DNA of 12,059 nt from positions 1-12,059 of the forward strand of contig CAYTOJ010000059.1 in NCBI GenBank assembly GCA_964439415.1, written 5' to 3'. This document shows, piece by piece, positions 5,855-12,059 of this stretch; position 1 is the first letter of the stretch; every line of letters begins with the position of its first letter. A program made the position numbers and the translations under genes. This DNA comes from CAYTOJ01 sp964439415. Lineage in GTDB: Bacteria > Pseudomonadota > Alphaproteobacteria > Rickettsiales > CAZAGG01. Below the pieces are notes generated by a model. That model saw only the letters and a list, made by a program, of their open reading frames with translations, did no database searches and had not been told where the DNA came from.

Positions 5855-8800
5855 TTACCGGATTGGTTGGGTAGTCACTGGTAAGCAAGTCCCTGTGCAG
5901 GACTGCCCCCCACTCTGCGTTACGGTTATTTCTGAATTAGTAGAATCATCCTGCTTTATGGTTGCTGTATTACCGCCTACATCCTGGGTTAATGTGATTT
6001 TGGAGCCGGCAGTGTTTCCTAACTGAGATATGTCAGCAATGTTACCGCCTGTAAGCTTGCTGTTAGACAGGTCATAGTTCTGTACCAGAGTGATCGAGCC
6101 GTCAGGACTTTCCTGCTTAACCGTTGCACTGTTGGCATAAGCACCAGCTCCTGTTGGAAGTTTGCCTGCGCTGGTTTGTGTTATGTTTAAGATTGCCCTA
6201 TTTGCAGCAGCTTCTTGCGTGGCATCTACAAAGTTTTTGTCTCCATTCTGTGCTATAATTGCGCTGGCACCAGGTGCTTCCTGAAGTAGTTTAATCAAGT
6301 TATTGTCACCTATCTGGCTTAAATCTGCGGTTGCGTTTACCGCAGTTTCAGTTTGGGTAAGGTCTATATTGTTGCCAACACCATCCTGATTAATCAATAC
6401 CGCGAATTCACTTGTTGAAGCCTTGCTTTTACCTAACTGCTTTAGTGTCGCTTTATTGCCTGAACCAGTTTGTATAATATGGGCTGATGCATTTTCCCCG
6501 GCTTGCTGTACTTCTATTATGTTTGGTAATACTCCTGCATTACCAACATTACCACCCGTTGGTACCTCCTTATATGTCTGCTCAATTTTCAGGCGAGCTC
6601 CAACTCCTGTCTGTTCAAGTTGATCCACCCGGTTTACATATCCGCTGGTAGGTGCGATTATACCAGTATAACCAGATTGAGTGATTTCAGCGGTTGCATT
6701 ATCGGCTTTCTCACCCTGACTTGGAATCTGAGTTGAATTCTGTACAAGGTTATAATTATCCTTCTGGTTTATAGTCAGCTTCTGAGTTTTACCTGCCTGC
6801 TGGACATTGATGCTGTTAAAGCTGCCTTCCTGAACCAGATTAGCTGATGCGCCGCTGGAAGTTTTAAGCTGGTTTAAGGATGCTTTATTGAATTCACCAG
6901 TTTGAGTAATAACTGTACCAGAAGCTGCGCCACCGCTGGAAGTGGTTGTGGCAGCAGCCCCTGCACCATCCTGAATCAGCAGTATTTCATTGCCAAGTCC
7001 GGTTTGAGCCAGATCAGCGGATACATTCTCACCGCTCTGGGTTACCTCTACCTTGTTAGGAGTCAGCCCTGGAACAGGTTGGCTTGGGGTTGCTCCGGTG
7101 ACTCCACCTGAAGCTTGCATATACTGGAAGGTTTGAGCGATCTTTACCTTTGCGCCTTTACCTGTTTGTTCCAGCTTGTTTACCTGGTTAGCGCCGCCTG
7201 CGATCTCAGTGGCTTCCTTATAACCTTTCTGGGTTATGGTGGCTGATGCTCCTTCTGCGGTAGCTGCCTGTTTGACTCCTGTAACTATGTTAAAATTGTC
7301 TTCCTGATTAATAATCAGTTTCTGGGTTTTTCCTGCCTGGTCTGCGGTTATCTGGTTATTATTGCCTTTCTGGATAAGATTAGCCGTTGAGCCTTCTGAT
7401 GTAGTCTGCTGAGTCAGAGTTGCTTTATTAGTCTTGCCAGTCTGTGTTACCATAACATCCTCAGTGGATGTACCACCGGAAGAAGTTGTTGTTGTAGCGG
7501 TTGCGCTGCCCTTACCATCCTGGGTGAGCATGATTTCATTGCCTAGCCCGGTTTGCGCCAGGTTAGCTGAGGCATTCTCACCGTTCTGCAGAAGTTCTAT
7601 TTTGTTAGGCGCGAAAGTACCGCCTGAAGAACCGCCAGATGATGAAGCAGTTGCTGCATCATAAGTCTGGGCAATTTTTGCCTTTGCGCCTTTACCTGTT
7701 TGCTCCAGCTTGTTCACCTGGTTTGCGCCCGCGCCTGCGGCAGGATCATCAGTTTGCGTATAGCCGCCCTGGGTTATTTCAATCTTCGCGCCTACTGCGG
7801 TTGATGCCTGCTTTAAGCCTTTTACCACGTTGTAGTTATCTTTCTGGGTAATGCTCAGCTCCTGCTTCTGGCCTGCCTGCTCAACAGGGACAAAACCACC
7901 GCTTGAGGTTGCATTCTCACCAACTTTATTTCCTGTTGCCGCAGTTGTACCGCCGCTGCTACCGTTAGACTGGGTAATGGTGGCTTTAGAATTGAAAGCC
8001 CCCGGGCTTTGCTTCAAATAGGCCTCGTTTTTATCACCGTCCTGATGTATTATAAGTTCTTTATTGCTTCCTCTCTGGTCGGTTTTAATTGTATTTTCAC
8101 TGCCCCTCTGGTCAAAAGTGGCGGTGGTAGTGCCCACCCTGCTGGCGCCGCCCTGGAAAGCATCTATGGTGTTTTTTTCACCAGTTTGGGAATTAATGGT
8201 AATTACAGTGCCGCCGCGCTGCCTGGTATTTATGGTAAGGTCTGTACCATTTTGTTCTTTTAGTGTCAGCTTGTTGTCGTTATTGATCTGACTTAGAGTA
8301 TTATTTATGTTGATGCCCTGCATAATCGGCAGGAGAATCTCATTATTATCGCCTTTCTGATCAATTTTCAGAGTGCCGCCGTCGGACGCATAGGCAAAAC
8401 CTCTTCTGCTTTCGACTGAGCTATCAATGGTATTGTTCTTGCCGGATACATTGATACCTATGGTACTGGCAACCAAACCGCCATCAGGATTTCTTGTCTG
8501 TACACCTTCTACATGATTATTCGAGTTAGCTTGAACAGTGACTTTATAATTGCTGCCTGGAGCTGTTTTTTTACCTTCTATATTAACTCCTCTGAAATTT
8601 TCTGGCTTCTTATCAACATCAGGTATATTTGAGCCCCCGCTGCTGCCGTTACGGCGTATAGATCCAATGCCGCCGCTGGTTCCGCCTCCTATGCCGCTTG
8701 AAGTGGTATCAGTTGCAGTGGTATCAGTTGCAGTGGTATCAGTTGCAGCATCGGCTGCAGCAACTTCAGTTGCGTTAGCATCCACTTCATTTGATGTTGT

Positions 8801-9031
8801 ACCGCTGGAGGTTGTTCCGCTGGAGGTTGTTGGTCCACCGGAAGAGGTACTGCCGGAGGTGCTGGAAGTAGAGCCGCCGGAGGAACTGGTGGATGTGGTT
8901 GTATCAGCCTCCACAGGTGTTTCGTCAACAACGCCAGAGCTTGATACGGTTTGCGCATACACCCCTGATGTATGGGAGTATAGAACTAAGGTTAGCGCTG
9001 TGCCAATCAACAACGTTCTTTTGATAGACAT
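5855..9031 (-). CDS. Giant secreted curlin-repeat protein, 1058 residues
   Basis: A Sec signal peptide (residues 1-26, ending VYA before QTVS) leads into a Ser/Thr/Gly/Ala-rich linker of about 115 residues containing tandem ATDTT units. An irregular repeat field follows (about 150-384), with blocks such as FDQRGSENTIKTDQRGSNKE. Three long super-repeats occupy 385-564, 565-744 and 745-916. A tail carries C1045 and C1049 as CTGTC. Throughout, the local unit is the curlin pattern QxGxxNxAxLxQ, as in AQTGLGNEIMLTQDG and TQTGKTNKATLTQ. It is about seven times the length of CsgA. A role as an exported amyloid or adhesin fibre component is inferred from the repeats. The start has a good Shine-Dalgarno (GGGAG, 7 nt before ATG). 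It is upstream of two smaller curlin-like genes on the same strand. No secretion partner gene is in the window. Confidence 0.85.
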   Translation of the reverse strand: MSIKRTLLIGTALTLVLYSHTSGVYAQTVSSSGVVDETPVEADTTTSTSSSGGSTSSTSGSTSSGGPTTSSGTTSSGTTSNEVDANATEVAAADAATDTTATDTTATDTTSSGIGGGTSGGIGSIRRNGSSGGSNIPDVDKKPENFRGVNIEGKKTAPGSNYKVTVQANSNNHVEGVQTRNPDGGLVASTIGINVSGKNNTIDSSVESRRGFAYASDGGTLKIDQKGDNNEILLPIMQGININNTLSQINNDNKLTLKEQNGTDLTINTRQRGGTVITINSQTGEKNTIDAFQGGASRVGTTTATFDQRGSENTIKTDQRGSNKELIIHQDGDKNEAYLKQSPGAFNSKATITQSNGSSGGTTAATGNKVGENATSSGGFVPVEQAGQKQELSITQKDNYNVVKGLKQASTAVGAKIEITQGGYTQTDDPAAGAGANQVNKLEQTGKGAKAKIAQTYDAATASSSGGSSGGTFAPNKIELLQNGENASANLAQTGLGNEIMLTQDGKGSATATTTTSSGGTSTEDVMVTQTGKTNKATLTQQTTSEGSTANLIQKGNNNQITADQAGKTQKLIINQEDNFNIVTGVKQAATAEGASATITQKGYKEATEIAGGANQVNKLEQTGKGAKVKIAQTFQYMQASGGVTGATPSQPVPGLTPNKVEVTQSGENVSADLAQTGLGNEILLIQDGAGAAATTTSSGGAASGTVITQTGEFNKASLNQLKTSSGASANLVQEGSFNSINVQQAGKTQKLTINQKDNYNLVQNSTQIPSQGEKADNATAEITQSGYTGIIAPTSGYVNRVDQLEQTGVGARLKIEQTYKEVPTGGNVGNAGVLPNIIEVQQAGENASAHIIQTGSGNKATLKQLGKSKASTSEFAVLINQDGVGNNIDLTQTETAVNATADLSQIGDNNLIKLLQEAPGASAIIAQNGDKNFVDATQEAAANRAILNITQTSAGKLPTGAGAYANSATVKQESPDGSITLVQNYDLSNSKLTGGNIADISQLGNTAGSKITLTQDVGGNTATIKQDDSTNSEITVTQSGGQSCTGTCLPVTTQPIR
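6284..6799 (-). repeat. Curlin super-repeat unit 3 (172 residues)
   Basis: This encodes residues 745-916 of the giant curlin protein, beginning QAGKTQKLTINQKDNYN. It is the most diverged and slightly shorter unit, with YVNRVDQLEQTGVGARLKIEQT in place of the NQVNKLEQTGKGAK block of units 1 and 2. It ends at the position equivalent to the start of a further unit (Q917), where the repeat breaks down. Confidence 0.78.
6800..7339 (-). repeat. Curlin super-repeat unit 2 (180 residues, 540 bp)
   Basis: This encodes residues 565-744, beginning QAGKTQKLIINQEDNFN. It shares with unit 1 the block NQVNKLEQTGKGAK and the segment LAQTGLGNEI, and the DNA of these blocks is nearly identical (compare about 7150-7190 with 7684-7724). 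Small indels within the units cancel, so the net period from Q385 to Q565 is exactly 180 residues. Confidence 0.85.
7340..7879 (-). repeat. Curlin super-repeat unit 1 (180 residues, 540 bp)
   Basis: This encodes residues 385-564, beginning QAGQKQELSITQKDNYN. Its sub-blocks in order are an ITQGGYTQ strand pair, NQVNKLEQTGKGAKAKIAQT, a Ser/Gly-rich spacer, GENASANLAQTGLGNEIMLTQDG, a second Ser/Thr/Gly spacer, and TQTGKTNKATLTQ. The spacers interrupt the regular Q ladder at fixed places in each unit. Confidence 0.85.
8702..8746 (-). repeat. Three perfect 15-bp tandem repeats
   Basis: The unit AGTGGTATCAGTTGC (plus strand) occurs three times without a gap, encoding ATDTT repeats in the linker of the giant curlin protein. 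Because 15 bp is a multiple of three, copy changes would lengthen or shorten the linker without a frameshift. Confidence 0.92.
8802..8831 (-). repeat. Two perfect 15-bp tandem repeats
   Basis: The unit CCGCTGGAGGTTGTT (plus strand) occurs twice in tandem and encodes the TTSSG repeats of the linker. It is near to, but different from, the 15-bp array at 8702. The surrounding coding sequence is also made of related TCC/GGA-type codons for Ser and Gly. Confidence 0.88.
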
Positions 9032-9070
9032 GGATTGCTCCCATTTAATGAATTTGCTATTTAATCCAGC

Positions 9071-9085
9071 AATACTAGTAGTATT
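9071..9085. promoter_or_regulatory. Short inverted repeat upstream of the giant curlin gene
   Basis: AATACT-AGT-AGTATT forms 6-bp arms with a 3-nt spacer, 40 bases before the giant curlin start codon, in AT-rich DNA. It could be an operator. The region 9032-9293 between the divergent curlin and argB genes is AT-rich with no protein-coding signal, and I could not find a well-spaced -35/-10 pair for either direction. Confidence 0.25.
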
Positions 9086-9293
9086 TTATGTAGATTTAAG
9101 TAATGGATTATTAACCTTTTGTGACATGGCAATAATTATAAATTAGTATAATAATTCAATAAGTAATGCGCACTGCGAGTTATTGCTTTAAATTGCTTTT
9201 GTGTGGATATTCTGGTGACAGAAGTGTGATTTTTTGCCGATTATCCGAATTTCTGAAGTTTATCCATAGTGCATTATAGTTTGTTGTTTGGTA

Positions 9294-9501
9294 ATATACC
9301 GCTATCGTTTGAAGAGTTGAAATTTTCCCTTTCACTCCGGCGGTATATCTTTTATTTGTTAAGGGGGGCGCACCCCGTCACTGCTAGGAACAGGCATGGG
9401 ATACCCCATGTCTGTTCAAGCTGTGACCCAAAGGCCTCCCACCAGCGCGCTGGCGCAGGTCGCTACGCTCCAAATGTCAACTCTTGAAATGCGAGGAGTA
9501 T
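9294..9501. repeat. Small intergenic repeat element with imperfect inverted ends, upstream of argB
   Basis: The left end (ATACCGCTATCGTTTGAAG, then AGTTGAAATTTT) resembles the complement of the right end (ATACTCCTCGCATTTCAAG, then AGTTGACATTTG) over about 30 bases. The left part also holds a 9-bp inverted repeat ATATACCGC/GCGGTATAT (9294-9302 with 9340-9348). Internally there is a GCATGGG/CCCATGT-type hairpin near 9394-9411 and a perfect palindrome CCAGCGCGCTGG (9442-9453). The region from 9347 to the end recurs, shortened, at 156-226. It is non-coding. Its right end is 43 bp from the argB start, so any argB promoter must lie in or beyond it or in the short gap. Confidence 0.7.
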
Positions 9502-9544
9502 GTTTCAGGAAAATCGAACCCAAAAAACGCTATGAAATTTGAAT

Positions 9545-10435
9545 ATGAACAATAACGAAGAAGTTTTGCATACCGCCCGCACACTGGTTGAGGCGCTGCC
9601 TTATATGCGCAAATTCGCTGGCCGTACATTCGTAGTCAAATACGGTGGTCACGCCATGGGGGATGCTGCGCTGGCTGATACTTTCGCCAAGGATATAGTC
9701 CTGCTGAAACAGGTTGGAATAAACCCGATTGTGGTGCACGGCGGCGGGCCGCAGATCAAGCAGATGCTGGACAAGCTGAAGATAAAAAGTGAATTTGTGG
9801 ACGGGCTGAGAGTAACTGATCAGGCCACTATGGAAATCGTTGAAATGGTGCTGGCAGGTGCAATCAATAAGCAGATAGTCACAGCAATCAACCGGGCGGG
9901 GGGAAGTGCTATAGGTGTATCGGGAAAGGATGCTGAGCTTATCCGCGCCCGCAAGGTAACGCGCACCAGGAAAGACCCGGATTCTAACATTGAACAGGTG
10001 CTGGATTTGGGCTTCGCTGGGGAGCCTTATAAAATCAATCCCCATATCCTCGAGACATTGGAAAAATCGGATATTATTCCGGTTATTGCGCCCGTAGGAA
10101 TGGGTGAGCATGGGGAGACTTTTAACATCAACGCTGATACTGCAGCAGGGGCAATCGCCGCTGAAATAAAAGCCTGCAAACTGATGCTGCTGACGGATGT
10201 TCAGGGAATTCTGGATAAAACCGGCAAGCTTATTTCACGTTTAAGCGTGGCGGATACAGTTGAATTGCAGAACGATGGAACACTAAGCGGCGGCATGATT
10301 CCAAAGGTGGAAACCTGCGTGAATGCTCTGCAAAAAGGTGTGGAACGCGCTCATATTCTGGATGGCCGCGTGCCCCACATACTTCTGGTGGAAACCTTCA
10401 CCAACCACGGCGTTGGTACGGTGATAGATTTATAA
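9545..10435 (+). CDS. argB: Acetylglutamate kinase
   Basis: This enzyme phosphorylates N-acetyl-L-glutamate, the second step of arginine biosynthesis, in the cytosol. From ATG 9545 it has 296 residues, the family norm. Key blocks of the amino-acid kinase fold are VVKYGGHAMG (residues 30-39, with the phosphate-binding lysine K32), VHGGGPQI (64-71), FVDGLRVTD, the segment EMVLAGAINKQIV, SGKDAELI, and the C-terminal LLTDVQGILD and LSGGMIPKVETC. The long N-terminal helix (EEVLHTARTLVEALPYM) is of the kind found in arginine-inhibited hexameric forms, so feedback inhibition is plausible. TTG 9539 is two codons upstream in the same frame and less likely. No strong Shine-Dalgarno is present. The gene stands alone, with a repeat element upstream and an unrelated AT-rich gene 26 bp downstream. 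Confidence 0.96.
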   Translation: MNNNEEVLHTARTLVEALPYMRKFAGRTFVVKYGGHAMGDAALADTFAKDIVLLKQVGINPIVVHGGGPQIKQMLDKLKIKSEFVDGLRVTDQATMEIVEMVLAGAINKQIVTAINRAGGSAIGVSGKDAELIRARKVTRTRKDPDSNIEQVLDLGFAGEPYKINPHILETLEKSDIIPVIAPVGMGEHGETFNINADTAAGAIAAEIKACKLMLLTDVQGILDKTGKLISRLSVADTVELQNDGTLSGGMIPKVETCVNALQKGVERAHILDGRVPHILLVETFTNHGVGTVIDL

Positions 10436-10461
10436 GTTAAAAAACCACCATAATTATTAGC

Positions 10462-11367
10462 ATGTACAAGAGCGGTATACAGATACTGTATTTTATTCCA
10501 GGCCATTCTAGCAGGTATCGGTGTGTAAACTATTTCGCTGATGAGGTAGACGCTGAAATATTTTTGGATGAAATAACTGAGGATGGATATGGAGGTTTCA
10601 AAATAGAGCCATTAGTTGTTGGCAATGCCTTAGTGTATAAAGTTGATTTAAATGAATGCGTATTTGATGAGATTGGTGAACAGGATAATCCATTAGTAGA
10701 ACTTGGGAATTCAGCTGCTTTTGAACGGCATTTCCACACGCTTGGAGATGAAAAAACCCTGAATTTTCAACTTTTATTCAATTACGCTTATAGCAGCAAC
10801 GGTTTAAACAAAGAACTTAGAAGATTAGATGGCAGTTATGTTTTTACATTCTTAAACTACACTGATCTAAAACATGTATTTGACCATATAAAAAACTATA
10901 GACAATCATTACTGAATCTCAAAGCTGATTTAAAAGATATTCTAAATAGTAAAGGCGATGACCTGCGTCAAAAAGCTAAGGGGGAAATTGCAGTTCTGAT
11001 TAAAACCATAGATTATTTTAATGGCGCACAGGAATTCACAAGTGTTGTGGGGAGACAAGAAGAATTTTACGATGTAAAAGCGAATCCAATTAAAATGACA
11101 GTAAATAGTACAAACCGTTTTTTGAACCAGCTTGGAAAGCTGTATTATTTTTTAGGTAGCGTCATTGCACGTAATGACCACGAAACAACAGTAGAGCCTG
11201 AAGATCAAATCGAACTAACCAGAGATAAGCGTCACGTACTATACTATGCTGTAGAATTTTATGACAAACTGGCAGAATTGTTAGGTGCTAAGCAGTGTAA
11301 TTATTTTATAAAGAAATACGAGAGATTAATAAACCAGGATAGAGCAGCAAAAAAAATAGAGAGCTGA
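10462..11367 (+). CDS. Hypothetical protein, 301 residues, AT-rich
   Basis: I do not recognise this family. The protein is soluble, acidic in its first third (several D/E clusters such as YFADEVDAEIFLDEITEDGYGG), and lysine-rich towards the C-terminus. It has no signal peptide or membrane segment. The stretch around residues 130-190 (DLKHVFDHIKNYRQSLLNLKADLKDI...) looks helical, possibly coiled. The end (VEFYDKLAELLGAKQCNYFIKKYERLI) is also helical. Codons are visibly richer in A and T than in argB or leuA, which suggests later acquisition. It starts at ATG 10462, 26 bp after argB, without a clear Shine-Dalgarno. The uninterrupted length makes a real gene likely. No partner gene is next to it. 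Confidence 0.7.
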   Translation: MYKSGIQILYFIPGHSSRYRCVNYFADEVDAEIFLDEITEDGYGGFKIEPLVVGNALVYKVDLNECVFDEIGEQDNPLVELGNSAAFERHFHTLGDEKTLNFQLLFNYAYSSNGLNKELRRLDGSYVFTFLNYTDLKHVFDHIKNYRQSLLNLKADLKDILNSKGDDLRQKAKGEIAVLIKTIDYFNGAQEFTSVVGRQEEFYDVKANPIKMTVNSTNRFLNQLGKLYYFLGSVIARNDHETTVEPEDQIELTRDKRHVLYYAVEFYDKLAELLGAKQCNYFIKKYERLINQDRAAKKIES

Positions 11368-11368
11368 C

Positions 11369-11521
11369 TCACATGCGCTTCACAAGTTCCTGGTACTTAT
11401 CCATCATCTGCTGGGTGATTTTACCGACATTATATTTATGTCCGTTTATCTCAACAACAGGCAGGACTTCAGCACCTGTACCAGTGACAAAAACTTCAGA
11501 TGCCTGATGCCTACGCCAAAT
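11369..11521 (-). pseudogene. C-terminal remnant of a class IV aminotransferase (IlvE-like)
   Basis: Read on the minus strand, this frame encodes about 51 residues ending in a stop at 11369-11371. The run ASEVFVTGTGAEVLPVVEI followed by NGHKYNVGKITQQMMDKYQELVKRM matches the C-terminus of branched-chain amino acid aminotransferases (the E-x-F-x-TGT-x-AEV-P-V motif, then GKIT...Y). Going upstream the frame hits a TAG at 11522-11524, at the edge of a small inverted-repeat element, and the next gene begins 12 bp beyond that element. The N-terminal 80 percent or more of the enzyme is therefore missing. Identification is from motif recall and is fairly confident; inactivity follows from the truncation. 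Confidence 0.75.
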
Positions 11522-11522
11522 C

Positions 11523-11593
11523 TATAGTGGTAAGAATGGTTATGTCGTTCGGGAAGTATTCAGGGGTGGGGGTATACAAAATTCACCACTATA
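11523..11593. mobile_element. 71-bp inverted-repeat element, possible MITE remnant
   Basis: TATAGTGGT at 11523-11531 is repeated in inverted orientation as ACCACTATA at 11585-11593. The ends begin with TA, as in elements moved by IS630/mariner-type transposases. It separates a truncated aminotransferase remnant from the stop of the ManC-type gene. The 53-bp interior has no coding capacity. A chance inverted repeat cannot be excluded from one copy. Confidence 0.45.
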
Positions 11594-11605
11594 TTAGTTG
11601 AAAAC

Positions 11606-12059
11606 TTACGCAGTTACAAGTTTGTGTGCGTTGGTATCCGCTTCGTCACTGCGGCCATATACATCCTCAAACCTTACTATGTCATCCTCACCAAGATAAG
11701 AGCCGGACTGAACTTCAATAATATCCAGCGCGATCTTACCGGGGTTTTCAATGCGGTGTACCACACCACAGGGAATGTAGATGGACTGGTTCTCGGATAG
11801 CACCGTCTCCACCCCATCACAGGTGACTTTAGCGGTTCCCGCTACCACAATCCAATGCTCGGCGCGGTGATAATGCATCTGTAAGGATAGCTTGCCGCCG
11901 GGGCGCACGGTAATGCGTTTTACCTGGTGACGGTCGCCAAAATCTATGCTGTCATAAGCACCCCATGGGCGGTAGACACGCCGATGCGTGGTGACAAGTT
12001 CCGGCTTCTCTTCCTTGATTGTATCCACCAGCTTTTTAATATCCTGCGCTCTGTCCTTA
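11606..12059 (-). CDS. manC: Mannose-1-phosphate guanylyltransferase / mannose-6-phosphate isomerase, C-terminal part
   Basis: Only the last 150 codons are visible; the gene runs off the right edge. The frame continues upstream past the GTG at 12028 to the window end, and those residues (KDRAQDIKKL before VDTIKEEKPEL) are the usual ManC/AlgA linker, so the GTG is internal and not a start. The visible part is the type II phosphomannose isomerase cupin domain: THRRVYRPWGAYDSID, then RITVRPGGKLSLQMHYHRAEHW with the metal-binding histidines and glutamate, WIVVAGTAKVT, YIPCGVVHRIENPG, and the closing EVQSGSYLGEDDIVRFEDVYGR. The full enzyme makes GDP-mannose for surface polysaccharide. It may serve the same type of pathway as the sugar transferase at 864. 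Confidence 0.9.
   Translation of the reverse strand, partial: KDRAQDIKKLVDTIKEEKPELVTTHRRVYRPWGAYDSIDFGDRHQVKRITVRPGGKLSLQMHYHRAEHWIVVAGTAKVTCDGVETVLSENQSIYIPCGVVHRIENPGKIALDIIEVQSGSYLGEDDIVRFEDVYGRSDEADTNAHKLVTA

Noticed and set aside
8550..9146. Plus-strand open frame of 198 codons opposite the giant curlin gene
   Set aside because: It is the antisense of the Ser/Thr/Gly-rich linker, whose biased codons keep the opposite strand open. Composition is artificial and no ribosome-binding site is evident.
9241..9268. Two DnaA-box-like 9-mers, TTATCCGAA at 9241 and TTATCCATA at 9260
   Set aside because: Only two near matches, no cluster, no dnaA or other origin-linked gene nearby. Chance matches in AT-rich DNA are likely.
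9500..9535. Short upstream frame MFQENRTQKTL ending in ATGA before argB, preceded by GAGGAG
   Set aside because: The GAGGAG is only one base from the ATG, too close for ribosome binding, and it is part of the repeat end also seen at 217-226 where no such frame exists.
9530..10111. Minus-strand open frame of 193 codons inside argB
   Set aside because: It lies antisense to a highly conserved gene and shows no recognisable domain.
12028..12028. GTG at 12028 as the start of a stand-alone 140-residue cupin protein
   Set aside because: The frame stays open to the window edge and the upstream residues KDRAQDIKKL fit the ManC linker, so this is an internal codon of a longer gene.

Overview
The window reads as chromosomal DNA of moderate GC from an alphaproteobacterium, probably a lineage whose intergenic spaces are rich in palindromic repeats. 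The lineage call rests on the flavour of the MarR-family regulator (close to the LdtR-type proteins of Alphaproteobacteria) and on the ArgB, LeuA and YqgE sequences. It is an inference from remembered families, not from a search. Complete leucine and arginine biosynthesis genes argue against a strongly reduced obligate parasite. No rRNA, tRNA or CRISPR array was seen.

Layout. Bases 1-313 hold repeats and a possible promoter. Two plus-strand genes follow: a MarR-type regulator (314-784) and a membrane sugar-1-phosphate transferase of the TagO/WbpL group (864-1832). A minus-strand block then runs from 9031 down to 1835. In transcription order it holds a 1058-residue curlin-repeat protein (9031-5855), a 169-residue curlin-like protein (5615-5106), a 104-residue curlin-like protein (5090-4776), leuA (4692-3142), yqgE (2828-2253) and a 95-residue orphan (2122-1835). 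On the plus strand come argB (9545-10435) and an AT-rich orphan of 301 residues (10462-11367). The right edge, on the minus strand, has a truncated class IV aminotransferase remnant (11369-11521), a 71-bp inverted-repeat element, and the C-terminal cupin end of a ManC-type enzyme that runs off the window.

The main biological system is the curlin-like locus. All three proteins begin with a signal peptide and carry glutamines every 10-11 residues, the pattern of curli-type amyloid beta-solenoids. The largest has a Ser/Thr/Gly-rich linker, an irregular N-terminal repeat field, three super-repeats of 180, 180 and 172 residues, and a C-terminal CxxxC. No CsgG/E/F-like export gene is in the window. 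The lipid-linked sugar transferase and ManC suggest surface polysaccharide synthesis nearby, but they are far from the curlin genes and are linked to them only by being envelope functions.

The second theme is a modular set of intergenic palindromes. A hairpin with 15-bp arms and a 7-nt loop occurs at 805, 2839 and 5639, each copy just upstream of a start codon. Two copies head longer composite elements that share further hairpin modules. A distinct but related element family is at 156-226 and 9294-9501. A very GC-rich long hairpin is at 9-112.
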